DNA of 64,000 nt from Gnetum montanum (Eukaryota; Streptophyta; Gnetopsida; Gnetales; Gnetaceae): positions 279,357-343,356 of the forward strand of contig MNCI01005895.1 of NCBI GenBank assembly GCA_015680685.1, read 5' to 3'. Positions 49,301-60,479 of this stretch are shown here, piece by piece. The position numbers were made by a program, and so were the translations under genes. Numbering within the stretch: the first letter of the stretch is position 1; each line of letters begins with the position of its first letter. The notes beneath the pieces were generated by a model. The model had not been told where the DNA came from and made no database searches. It saw only the letters and a list, made by a program, of their open reading frames with translations.

Positions 49301-51644
49301 GTTTAGTGCTACTAAGGCCCACTCTAGGCTTTCTGTTGATAGCTTCACAAACCCTGAGGAAAAGGCATCATATCCTTTGTTCAAGTTTCATGTGTTTTCT
49401 AAACTCTTATCACAAAATAAGGTAGTTGACATCAAATAGGGGTGAATCTTTAAGAAGGTCATGATGGAGGATACCAAATTCAATTGGGTGGCTTCCTTTT
49501 CTATTAAGCATCAAGAGGAGATTGTCAAACATTACAATGATACCTATATAATAATCCACATGCACCTTGCATTCTTTTCAAGTTATTTAAAGATGTTCAT
49601 GGGTTTTCTAGTGGTATGGAGGAATGGACTATGGATTTCCCAAGACCTAGACCAACTTTCTAAGCCTTTTATAAAGAACATTTATCCAGCCATGGGGGCC
49701 CAAAACCCACCAAATGAGATGGATAATTCATTTTATGTTACCACAAATGATGTTTGTGGTAGGTAGTGTGAATCACTTAACAGCATAGGAGAGGAGCCCC
49801 TCATAATTCCAGCAAGTTTTTTGGAGTCCAATGGTTATATAGATATATTGAAGGGGTAGTGATGGCCAATATTAAGAGGCCCTTAGAGGAAGCATCACTA
49901 GTGTCAGAGAAACCTACCTAGAAGAAGCTTAAGTTTAAATTTAACACTTCACATCAAGTGGTTACAAGTATGTTTTATCCATGTTTTGGCTATTTAGGTT
50001 TCAAGATTTATTGCTATGTTATGGTTTCTTGTGCTAATCAGTTGTTATGTTCTATGGTTATAGATAAGCATTAGGGCATGGCAACCCAAGCTATTATAGA
50101 GGAGAAAGCACAAAGACATGCAACCATTGCAGTAGAGGAAGAACAAAGGCATGTAGAAGAGATGCTCTTATAGCATCATGAGGCTACAAGGATTAGCCAA
50201 CTAGATATAGATGATCTAGATGGCTTGTTTGGTGAGGTGGTGCTAAGTACATCCCCCATTTTCATCCTAGAGGAGAGAGGAAAGGATCCAGGTATGCACA
50301 TTTCTTAACACCTATCGTTGTATCCTATGGTTTCAAGTTTGGTTTTCATTCTACCCATATAATGATTTTTATGCTTGTAGTAGTTCTTAAGCCACTAGCA
50401 AAGGTCCCTATCCTCATGCTTCACATAAAATTATGTGTAGAGGTCCTTGACAAAATAGAGATCATGGGCAAGATGGCCAAGGACATCATCAAAGAATTGT
50501 AAGAAGTTGCACTTGAGATAGGTAAGAACTTCATTTTCTATGCCTTAGTCATTTTTTCTATGCTATAGGTTATGTTTATGTTATGGATATTTTAGATTGT
50601 AACCTATTTTATGGTTTTTTATTGTGGTTATGTATTCTCTATAATACCATCTATGAAGTGGCATCCTAGCTAAGACATTGAAATTGACTCCTTGCCCAAG
50701 CTCCCATCTGATGTATAGACCATACACCTATCTTCTACAAAACTACTACTGATCTAGCAATCGCATGCAAAAAAAAACTTCATGGGAGATGGAGAGGTTC
50801 AAAAAAATCCCTATGGGAATAGGTTGTATCCTTGAGGGAGGAGGCTCAATGACAAGTTGGTACTATGAAGGAATTCTAGGAACACAAGGCCTCTATTGAA
50901 GCCCAAGGGGCTAACTTAGAGAATTTATAGACTAGAGAGATCATGTCGGCTCACTACTAGCATACCATCCATAACAAGGTGGCACTTTCATAGAAGATGG
51001 TGGAGCGATAGATGTAGATGGATCTCATGTTCCAAAAGACTAAGGATTGGGAAGATCACTATGTATAGATCCTAGAGTTGGATAAGACACAAAAGGACCA
51101 TAAACAATAGTATAACACTAATTAGGAGTCCTATCTAAAGTGGCTCAAAGAGGAGTCAATTGAACAACATAAGAGAGAGTTGTTCATTAAGAGGATCTAG
51201 CCAAAGTCTGCCTACTCACTTTTTGAGAGCACTCTCTTAGTGGAGAAATCCCCTACTCCTTATATTATAACTATTGTAGGTGAGACTTCTATGGCTACCA
51301 TCACTCACAAAACTATCTACTTGGACCATACTAGATAAAATTGGCATCCTCATAGGCATTGATTTTGGGGATAATGACTAGGCCAACATGATGGAGGATC
51401 AAATTATCCATCATTTGGAGAATGTCCTTTAGCATCTATCCTTTGAAGTTATGAAGCTGGATTCCCCATAGGTTTAATGTATTCTATGTTTTTGTTTTTG
51501 TTTTGGTCTTGTTTAAGTTATAGTTTCAGATTGTAGGTTACTAATTGGCTATGTGTCATTGTATTTTAGGCATCAAAAGACATCAATAGCCTTAGCAATG
51601 CAGGTGAAAATGATCCACCACTTCCTCCTCTAGATGCCTCTTAG
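46389..51644 (+). pseudogene. Copy C of the multi-exon gene, near full length
   Basis: A possible exon 1 is 46,389-46,500 (donor TAAG|GTAGG). Exon 2 is 48,049-48,492 (acceptor CCATGCAG; donor GA|GTAAGC), exon 3 48,583-48,833, exon 4 48,916-49,967, exon 5 50,064-50,291 and exon 6 50,381-50,521. Exon 7 is about 50,646-51,471 and exon 8 51,570-51,644. Exon 4 keeps two long open stretches, one with MLNVNESFNEEVNHFNTIVQ and IPIDEGTFCNLYGI, which align with B. Exon 5 is Glu/Arg-rich and probably coiled coil (EEEQRHVEEMLL) followed by LDIDDLDGLFGE. Exon 8 ends PPLPPLDAS then TAG. Exon lengths agree with A, B and D. Stops in exons 2, 3, 4 and 7 show decay. The 3' end faces gag-protease Z. Function unknown. 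Confidence 0.7.
46850..47700 (+). repeat. Tandem repeat inside intron 1 of copy C
   Basis: GCTAGGTTATTACATGGTTT (47,277) recurs as GTTAGGTTATTGCTTGGTTT (47,466), a step of 189. The phrase TATGAATTTTTTACTATAGTCATG (47,421) recurs as CATGAATTTTCCCATACAGTCATG (47,611). The same phrase family is present in intron 1 of copy B. Confidence 0.6.
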
Positions 51645-51949
51645 CATCCTCCATCTGCCTATTTTAGTTTGTTTGTTACATGCTATTTTTATCATTTTTG
51701 TTGATAGCTAATATTATCCAAGACTATGTTATGGATGATTATTATTATTTTTGAATATTTTACCATAAAGTATGGCCACAACTATGTATGTTATAAAAAT
51801 TTTATGTTTAAATTCTTTGGTTTCAATTTTGGCTATATGTTATTCTAGTGATTTAAACGTTGTAAATGGTTATGTTGATTTTGGCTACAACATTAAACAA
51901 CTAAATAATGCGATTATAGGCTAAACATAAATAAGATAAAGGAGACGCT
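51645..51949. other. 3' flank of copy C
   Basis: T-rich flank without genes, corresponding in position and partly in sequence (GACTATGTTATGG) to the flanks of A and B. Confidence 0.4.
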
Positions 51950-52110
51950 TGCTAGTTTTAGCCTGTAGTGGGCATAGGTTTTTAAAGTGTTTTTGTAAGT
52001 TTAAGGCCATGGTAGGTCATGCTACATCGCTAGTTTTTGGCGATTGTAAGCCCAAGATGTGTTTGTGTTGTCAATTGTAGGCCATTGTGGGCCATGTTAG
52101 GTTTAAAAGA
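51950..52110 (+). repeat. Degenerate minisatellite between copy C and gag-protease Z
   Basis: Three or four poor units of the 33-bp family, such as GCTAGTTTTAGCCTGTAGTG, AAGGCCATGGTAGGTCATG and AGGCCATTGTGGGCCATG. The position is equivalent to 42,130-42,390. Confidence 0.6.
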
Positions 52111-53199
52111 AATTGATATTTTTTTATGATGATTTTTTAAAAACTTTTTATGGGTTTTTCTCGTTTATATCATGCTAAATAATGAAAATAAAGACAAAAA
52201 ACACCATAATAAATAAAAATGCAAATAAAAGTAAGTCTCTAGGCTATATGCATAAAAAATATAATGAAACATAGAAAAAGGCATAACTACTCAACAAATA
52301 GAATTTTGACTAAATGGTTATGGTACATATGATTACATGGTCATAAGGGAACAATGTGAAAGGGTTAGGAGTGCCCATTACTTGTGTAGACACTTCCTAA
52401 TCATTGAAAGATTAGCAAACATATAAGGCCTATTCTCTGGGAGCTTGTATTCCCCATCCCCTTCACTAATGATGTTGAAAGGAAGCTATTTGCATAGTGT
52501 GTCCCACTACTCCTTGTTATTGCTTTTGGATTTCTCCGCTCTCTCAAGCCAGTAGACTTCCAGGCTAGGAGTATCTTCTTGAAAATCTACTTCAAACCCC
52601 TACTCTATGTCCACATTATTAACAACTAGGAGAACCATGTTATCACTGTGAATGATGATTACAAAACCCTCATAAGGAACATGAATATCTTGATGCATAC
52701 GTAGAGACATAGTTGTAATTAAGCCAAGAAAGATCTTTCCAAGATAAGGTTAAATCCCAACATCTCCTTCACCACCAAGAAATTGACAGCTATGGGGAAT
52801 TGCTCCTTTACCACATAGTCCAAAGAGATAGACCTCATAACAACAACCCTTGACTCATTGAAAGAATTAAGAGGTATAGTTGTCATGTGTTTTCTTTACT
52901 CAATAAACCATAAGCATTCAATGATGGTGCATGGGATAACATTTTTTGTGGCACCATCATCCATGTACACCCAATTCACCTTAAACTATCCTACATGTAT
53001 GGTTATAAAGAGGATCCCTTGTCACCTCACCAGTTTAGTGGTTGGTCTTGACCTCGCTATCACTAAACACTAGCTATGTTGACTTCTTTATCATTAGTGA
53101 AGAAGGAACCATTATCAAATGGATGGATTTCTCATTAGCAAGGGTATCCTTGCTAATGAGGATAGAAGTTAACATTTTGACTAGCACTTTGTAATGTGT

Positions 53200-54130
53200 A
53201 GTAAAATTCATAATGAAGTCATATAGCATTAGAGTTCTATTCTTTTACTTAAGGGACTACTTGACCAATTCCATTGCATTAAGGAAGTTTTTTTATTGGC
53301 CATAGGCTTGTCACCTTGGTTATGCTTTACTTTTTCCATGCACCCTAAAATGCAAACATTAACCTTGGGTTGTTGTTGTTGGGGCCTTTCATCTTTCTTT
53401 TAGTTTTGCATTTTGGGATCCTTTTGTCATTTTCTAGTTGAGGTAAGCTAGGTAGAGGAGGTCATGGACATAGATGATAAGGGAGTGGGCTTTAGTAGAT
53501 TCACTTCCTTTCATGCCTCAGGCTTCTTATCACCCTTTTTATTAGGCTTTCTCTTATGCTTCTTCGACTACTTGGTTGAGGCTTTCTGGTTACTAGTTGT
53601 TGGTTGTGAAGAAGAGGTTGTAGCATTAACCACCACAAGAGGTCATTGCATGGTTATGTTACTCAGTTGGATTGTGGATAGTTGGGTTATGTTGGGCTAG
53701 GACACCATGATGATAAAAGGCTTCCTTAAAGGCACCTGTGATGGTGCTCTCATGAAAAAAAGGGGTCTTGAGCTAGTAGAAACTAAAGAGGCCCTTTCAT
53801 CATGAGGAGGTACTGGTATCATGAATGGTTCCCTCATTGGTCTCTAATTATCACTGATCTTAAACACTAATATAACATAGGCAATGTTATTAACCTTCAA
53901 TGGGTCCTTATACATCTACATTGACTAGTTTTGTTGTTGAACTAGGTTGGAAGCATTTAGGACCAACTCTTCCCTATCTATCATTTTCTATAGGTCATGC
54001 TTTAGTGCTAGGTAGAAGTTTGTATCATGACTAGGTAGTTGGTGAGAGTGGCAAAAGTAGTCTAGCTTAAAATACCTTGAGGATCATTCTTTATTGATCA
54101 AGTGGAATCTTTGGCTATTTTGCATAGTCA
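53200..54130 (-). repeat. Z linker duplication, copy 1
   Basis: About 0.93 kb that matches 54,710-55,640 in the same orientation. Shared phrases include GGGACTACTTGACC, TTGGCCATAGGCTTATCACC-like text, TTGTTGTTGGGGCCTTTC and GGTCTCTAATTATC. The copies differ at many positions, so the event is old. Confidence 0.8.
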
Positions 54131-54381
54131 CTCATGCTCCTTTCGAGTGACCTAAATGGCTTATTTGCTTAAAAAAGAAAATATAAGAAGGAAATTCACC
54201 TAGGCTATTCAAAAATAATTCTATTATGTAATTTTTTAACCAAATATTATTTCTTAGTAACATTGAGTAGCAAACATTAAAAATAATATGGAAAGGAAAA
54301 ACCTTCTAATTTTAGGGATGTCTAATTAAGTATACACCTTATAATTAATATTTTAAAAAATCAAGAGAAAAAAAATAATTA

Positions 54382-54450
54382 TTAGTATAGAACATAATCC
54401 TAGTCCTAACAAGATTAGTTTTAGTATAGAACATAATCCTAGTCCTAACA
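54382..54450 (+). repeat. 39-bp-spaced direct repeat at a Z rearrangement junction
   Basis: TTAGTATAGAACATAATCCT starts at 54,382 and again at 54,421, identical for about 30 bases. It sits directly left of the inverted gag segment. Confidence 0.8.
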
Positions 54451-54710
54451 TGATCCCTAAATACAGAGTCTTTCTCCTTGTTTGGCCCACAAACAATAGC
54501 CATAACACAACCTCACCCATCTATGCAACAATTGATAATGAGGCCACAAGTCTTCCAAAAGATGCCACAACCATTTCTACAAACCCCATAGATGATAAGG
54601 ACATCATAGGATCTGGATTAGGCCTTTCAAATAATCCAATACTTGATAAGATGTTGAAGAGGAATAAAGCCTCCACATCTCAAAGCATCAAGATCATGGA
54701 CTTCATCTCA
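54450..54710 (+). repeat. Inverted copy of a Z gag segment
   Basis: Read on the plus strand this gives NNSHNTTSPIYATIDNEATS and LKRNKASTSQSIKIMDF. The minus strand at 56,491-56,766 gives NNSRNTTSPIYETTNKKATS and LKRNKASTSQSIKIMNF. About 260 bases are thus present as an inverted repeat some 1.8 kb apart. Confidence 0.85.
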
Positions 54711-55640
54711 TTAGAGTTTTGTTCTTTTACTTGAGGGACTACTTGACCTATTTCATTACATTGAGGAATATTTTGCTATTGGCCATAGGCTTATCACCCT
54801 GGCTATGCTTTACTTCCTCCATGCACCCCAAAATGAAAACTTTAGCCTTGGATTGTTGTTGTTGGGGCCTTTCCTCTTTCTTTTAGTTTTGGGTTTTGGG
54901 ATCCTTTTGTCATTTTCTAGTTGAGGCAAGCTAGGTAGAGAGGGTCATGGACATGGATGATAAGGATGTGAACTTTGGTAGATCCACTTCCTTTCATGCC
55001 TCAAGCTACTTATCACCCTTGTTATTAGGTTTTTGCTTATGCTTCTTCCACTACTTGGTTGAGGCTTTCTAGTTACCAGTTGTTGGTTGTGAAGAAGAGG
55101 TTATAGCATTAGCCACCACAAGAGGTCATTGCATGGTTATGTTATTTAGTTGAATTGTGGCTAGTTGGGTTATGTTGGGATGGGGCACCATGATGATAAA
55201 AGGATTCTTTAGAGGAACCTGTGATGGTGATCTCATGACAAAAGGGGTCTTCAACTAGTAGAAGCTAAAGAGGCCCTTTCATCATGTGGGAGAACTAGTA
55301 TCATGAATGGTTCCTTCACTGGTCTCTAATTATCCTTGATGTTAAATAGTAATATAACATATGAAATGTTATTAGGCTTTAATGGGTCCTTATAGATTTG
55401 CATTGACTAGTTCTGTGGTTGAACTAGGTTGGAAGCATCTAGGACAAACTCTCTCCTATTTATCATTTTCTATAGGTCATTCTTTAGTGCTAGGTAGAAG
55501 TTTGTGTCATAACTAGGTATTTGGTGAGAGTAGAAAACAAAATATAGCTTAAAATACCTAGGTAGTTGAGGATCATCCTTTATTGATTGAGTGGAATCTT
55601 TGGCTATTTCGCATAGTGACTGATGCTTCTTTTGAGTGGC
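54710..55640 (-). repeat. Z linker duplication, copy 2
   Basis: Direct duplicate of 53,200-54,130. This copy continues without a break into the gag core to the right, so it is likely the original and copy 1 the one joined to protease by the rearrangement. Confidence 0.75.
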
Positions 55641-57479
55641 TTTGGTCATTTTCTTATATTGTATATGTTCACTCTTCAATTTTGATTTAGTAGTTTGGAT
55701 GGCTTCAATGGTAATATAGCATATTTTATCCTATCCTTCCTCTCAATGTTTGGCCTAGGAGTAGTCAATGTAGTGGCCCAAAGGTTGATGGTTGATTATC
55801 TTAGTTGTTAGTAGGGGCTTTCCGTGGGTTGGCCTTTGGCCCCTAGTTAGTAGCTTTGCTCTCTTTAGTTATCGCTGCTATAACCAAATTATTTTATTTA
55901 TGAATTTATTTATTTCATTTCATGTGTTTATTTTTGTATGCTATGTAGGAAGGGTCATGGCTAGACATCACAACTTCCTCTATGTTTTTTGTTTGGAAGA
56001 ATGCTTGACTAAGGAATCATGGATCAAGGTAGTAAAGCTTGCACTAGCTAAAGTCATTAATTATCACCTTGAAAATACCCAAAAGGTGTGCTTTGTCTAT
56101 AGGTTTGGAATCTCATTGAGCAACTATTCTATCATTGGATGAACTCTACACTAATTCAAGTGGTCCCTACTTAACCTTCATCAGTTGATCAAGCATAGTG
56201 TCAAGCTTTAAGTTGTACTTGAAGTGGTTAATGAATTGTGCTATTAAGTCTTTGGGAGAGGATAGAGATCCCCTCAGTAAGCCATGGCACCATTCAAGTG
56301 ATTCTTCTATCAAAGACATGGGGAAGATCCTCATTATGATATGTGGCCATGGCTACAATAGCTAGGATTCACAATGGAAACTAATAAGGTGAGCATTCAA
56401 ATCACCTTTTTCATTGTATTTGATAAATTAAGGGATGGGGACACTAGGAGGAGGTGTCAAGAGCAATACTATAGGATTGGTGGGATCATCCTAGTAGAAA
56501 TTCATGATCTTGATGCTTTGAGACGTGGAGGCTTTATTCCTCTTCAAGTTCTTGTCAAGTCCTAGATTATTTGAAAGGCCTGATCCAGGCCCTATGATGC
56601 TACTGTTGGTTATGGGGTTTGCAAAAATGGTTGTGACATATATTGGAAGACTTGTGGCCTTTTTATTAGTTGTTTCATAGATGGGTGAGGTTGTGTTACG
56701 GCTATTATTTGTGAGCCAAAAAAGGAGAAAGAAATTTTTGTTAGTACTAGGGCACAAATGGAACAAAGGACATATGTCACCCCTGGGTTGCTTGGGATCC
56801 TATAGTGGAATCCACATGGATGGTTAGAGGGTTTGTGATGGTAAAAACTAGCACCAATGGTTGTACAAATCAAAGCTATGTGGTGAAAGGCATAGAAAGG
56901 CTATATGTTGTTGGCTATGGCACTAATTGGGTCTTGTGCAAAGCTATGACTAGTATGGACCCAAACATGGTTTCATAAGAAGGGGTAGAGAATTATGGCA
57001 CCTAGCCCATAGAGGAGACAAAGGGGAGAGGAAGATGCTATGTCCTTAAGGATTATTTGTTGCAATAACCTACCTAGGATGTTTTTAGGATTGGATTCTT
57101 CCTTAAATTCATCATCCTCTTTCTCTTGCTGCCTAGCAGAGCTAACCTTCTCATCCTCTCCATGAATCTCAATAAACTAAGATAGGATGTAGGCATAGGT
57201 ATCAGTAAGGGGTATCTAAACATATGTGTAAGAGATATACTCCTTCCCATCTTGATGTATGAGCTCATACTCCCTTTTGGCTTTTGCTTTCATATAAGGA
57301 ATTGGCATGCCAACTTGGATTTTGGAAAATGTAGTTATACTAATCTTCATTTATCACCAAAAGTCTAGGAATTTTCCCCATAAGCTTCAAGGACTACCAG
57401 CATACACCCTTATGGCTTGCTATTCAGACATGTCATGAATAAAGTTGAATGGCAAGATGGTTGACTTGCCAAACGACAT

Positions 57480-59496
57480 GATGGAAAATGCTATACAAAG
57501 AAAAAGGGCTAACAAGGTTTAAAATGTTAAATAAAAAGAAAATTGCAGCAAGTAAAATTGAAAAAATTTTATGAGAAGAAAAAATGACTGAAAACATACT
57601 ACTTACTATAAATAGTAAGGTTGGATTAATAGAGATACACCCTTTTTCAAAAAATGAAAAGTTAGAAATAAGGTTCCAAACTTTACCAACATTTGGCTTC
57701 CTAGCTACACCTATGCTAGGTGTAGTAGGAAAAAAGGAAAGGGGGATGAGATTAGGGGGATCTCACATCTTCCTAACCAACATTGGAGAAGAAGGGGTTG
57801 AAAACCAAAGTGGAAAGTATGTGTTTTCCACTAGAAAATGGTTTTCGTAGGCTACTAATTTTCTCAGTTAGGAAGGAGGGATGCAGGATTAGTTAACTTC
57901 CCAATGTCTAGTCACTTTCGAAAGGGTTGAAACCACAAATGATGCAAAATGAGAGGATTTCGATAGCCAATGGGGAAAATAAAATGCACCAAAATATCAA
58001 CATTGTCTTTGGAAATTTATAGTAATTATTGCAAAATCTTGAAAACCCAAATAGCTACTACTTCCATGCTAGGTTTAAGAACAAAGGAGAAGCAGAGGGG
58101 GATGGATTGAAGCATTGATTTCAAGGAAATTAAAAGACTTTAGCAACAAAATGAAAGTTACAACTTTAAAATGTTAGCGTTGGCTATTAGGGAGCAAATT
58201 TCAGCACAACATTTAACTGGAGGTCCTCCTTCTACTTCCAAAAAACTATTGCAACCTAAAAATTTGATTGCTAGAAAATAAAAAATTCTAGCATAACATC
58301 CTGAACCTTGAATTCCTAGGGGCTCTAAAAAAATGGAATTTAAGATGTCCTGGATGGTCTTGTAGATCACCCAAGGACTTACAAAATGTGAAGTAGATAA
58401 TGTAAGAAAAAATGTAGATCTAGAAACTTGGAAGTGAATACAAATTGTACAAAAATTGAAACTCTGAAACTTTATTAAAAGATAATAGAGAATCAATTCA
58501 AAGATTATGTAGAAATGTTGGTAGTTGAAGAGAAATGGGGGTTCACTTTGACTAGAGTTCAAGATTTGTTGGAGCTAATGAAATCACCTCCACAATCCAG
58601 ATTTCTTACCTCTCTTGGTGCTATTGAACCTCTTCTACTACTACTCTAGATCTACAATGGTGGTCACTACTGGGGAGTTTGAGAAATATGGAAAATTTTA
58701 CTATCAAAATGCTCCATGATGGAAGTTGGGTTTCCCATGAGTGCAACATAGAAATGAAAGAGCCCATAAATCATAGGGGGATAGCAAATGGGATAACAAG
58801 ACTATAGGAGTTCCATGCTAGAAGGCTTAAAGAAGCAACATTTCTAAAAGATTGCAAGAGCTCTTGGAAGTGAAAAATGCTATATTACTTAAAATGCCAA
58901 ACTATGAAACCTAAAAATGGTGTTGGGATTTTGGTTTTATAGGTTTTTATCCATGAAATGGGCTACAAATTGGCTACAATTAGGCTATAAAGTGCATGAA
59001 AATTGGCTATTATTTTGCTACAAATGTTGGCCATGTATAGGCAACATGGGTATCCAATTTTAGGGTTTATCATATATAGTAATTGTCAAACCCCCATGAT
59101 CATTTTGTTTACTATAAATAGTAATAGGGACACACCATCTACGTTGGAGGTAGATATTCTATGTTGAGCATTCAACTTTCCTTGTTGGAATGCATAGTCA
59201 ATGCTGGAGTTCATGGAGTGTTAGTATTCAATGTATGTGACATCTCTACTAGGGAGAGGGTACATCAATGCTAGAAAGATGGAGCTTCAACACTACAGAA
59301 GAAGGTCAAACCATCCTCCACATTGGACATTGTGAATTCCCCATCCTTCCATGTTGAGGTCTTCTCCACCATGCTAGAAGTAGGTGACCCATACCCCTCC
59401 ATGTTGGTGGTAGGTTAGAGCCACCCTCCTATAGATGTTTCCAACATAAATAAGTGTATACCCCACCCCCTCATAAAATCCATCAAATTACCATTT
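57480..59496 (-). repeat. Leader and probable 5' LTR of element Z
   Basis: Non-coding, directly upstream of the Z gag start. It carries repeated ATGCTAGG, CCAACATTGG and CCATGTTGG motifs like those in the likely X 3' LTR. A phrase TTGCAAGAGCTCTTGGAAGTG (58,851 area) resembles TTGCAAGAATTTTCTAGAGAG at 21,215. LTR ends and a primer binding site were not found, so this is a positional call. Confidence 0.35.
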
Positions 59497-59733
59497 TTGG
59501 CATCCCAAAAGACATTTGTGACTTCGCGCACACCCCCACCCTCCGCCCAACCCCCCCCCCCCCCTCCCTCCTTCTTCCCCCTTTCCCAAGCCCAAATATA
59601 TATACTAGGTGACTCTTACAACTTGAGGAATGAGGCTTTGGCCACTTCTGAGGCATTTTTTAATCCCAAAAGTATGAAATATGTGAGATTACCCTTTATG
59701 AGTTACAATCTTCACACTAACAATGAAGTTTAA
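59497..59733 (+). pseudogene. W proline-rich segment (gag linker?)
   Basis: An open 78-codon stretch begins MASQKTFVTSRTPPPSAQPP. A run of 14 C (59,551-59,564) and flanking pyrimidines code for polyproline. Its position before protease fits a gag-protease linker, but gag itself is not seen. It could also be a chance frame created by the C-run. Confidence 0.35.
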
Positions 59734-59869
59734 CCTCAAGTTTCATGGGATAGGGTTAAAAAGTTAACAACATGAAAATTTGGTGCTGTTCTAATTATTT
59801 TGACCCATGTGGTTACCAATGGATCAAGGTTGGTCATATTTTCAAAAAAAATATTTGATTCTAATATCT

Positions 59870-60240
59870 CCTAGTTTACTTGCAAATTACTAGAAATGAG
59901 CCTTGCAAAGAACTTTTGGACTCAAGTTTTTCTATGAATTTGATCTCCCATGAAATGTACAAAACATGGAATCTGTATCCTCTAAAGAAAAGAAACATTC
60001 ATCTTGAGTTACTAGATCAATCCATTACCATTCCTTTGCAATTGGTAGAGGACATTGTGACTACCATTTGTGGTTAATCCTATCTTGCTAACTTCCTAGT
60101 GATTTGTGTAAATAATTACAAGGGGGAATTTCCAATAATCATGGGAAGGGCTTGGGTGAGCATAATAGATGCATGGTTGGGAATCAGAGACCTCTCCTTC
60201 GAAATTTCCAAGAAAAATGATTTCAAAAATATCAAATAGA
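59870..60240 (+). pseudogene. W aspartic protease
   Basis: LLDSSFSMNLISHEMYKTW (from about 59,912) is the active-site region; the usual DSGAS is DSSFS here, so the essential glycine is lost. The flap side continues with ELLDQSITIPLQLVEDIV, and the C-terminal PIIMGRAWVSIIDAWLGI block is clear near 60,135-60,180. A stop lies at 60,075. Confidence 0.7.
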
Positions 60241-60479
60241 AGCATGTTCTATGCATTGCATATAGTCACACATGGTGCAACTATGTGGAGAAATTATGGA
60301 CTTTAAAAAGTACATCAATCATAGCATATCGACACTTTGCCAATGTGATAGAAATTCAAATGTTCTTATACGTAGAAACTACAAAATAGGAGGGCATCCA
60401 ATGACTAATACCTAAACCTGAAAGTAGTTTAACTCTATGCATGGAATAGAGTAAGAGCCTTACAAGTGCTTACATTAAA

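Larger units (their letters stand above)
52378..57479 (-). pseudogene. Z: gag-protease ORF of a Tat-like element, rearranged
   Basis: The start is at 57,479 (MSFGKSTILPFNFIHDMS). A charged stretch follows (QQEKEDDEFKEE). The gag core is at about 56,170-56,430, with DLNAHLISF, then HIIMRIFPMSLIEESLEW, then SLSSPKDLIAQFINHFKYN. The protease shows VYMDDGATKNVIPCTIIECL (about 52,900-52,960) and LGFNLILERSF (about 52,730-52,760). The ORF ends RKCLHK and a stop at 52,378-52,380, matching Y. No pol follows. The linker between gag and protease is duplicated (53,200-54,130 and 54,710-55,640), with an inverted gag piece between. Many stops and shifts are present. Confidence 0.75.

Noticed and set aside
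53464-53700. Plus-strand ORF in the Z region (and others like it at 43,764-44,097 and 55,792-56,142)
   Set aside because: These are antisense shadows of the gag-protease linker and gag, which explain the sequence better.
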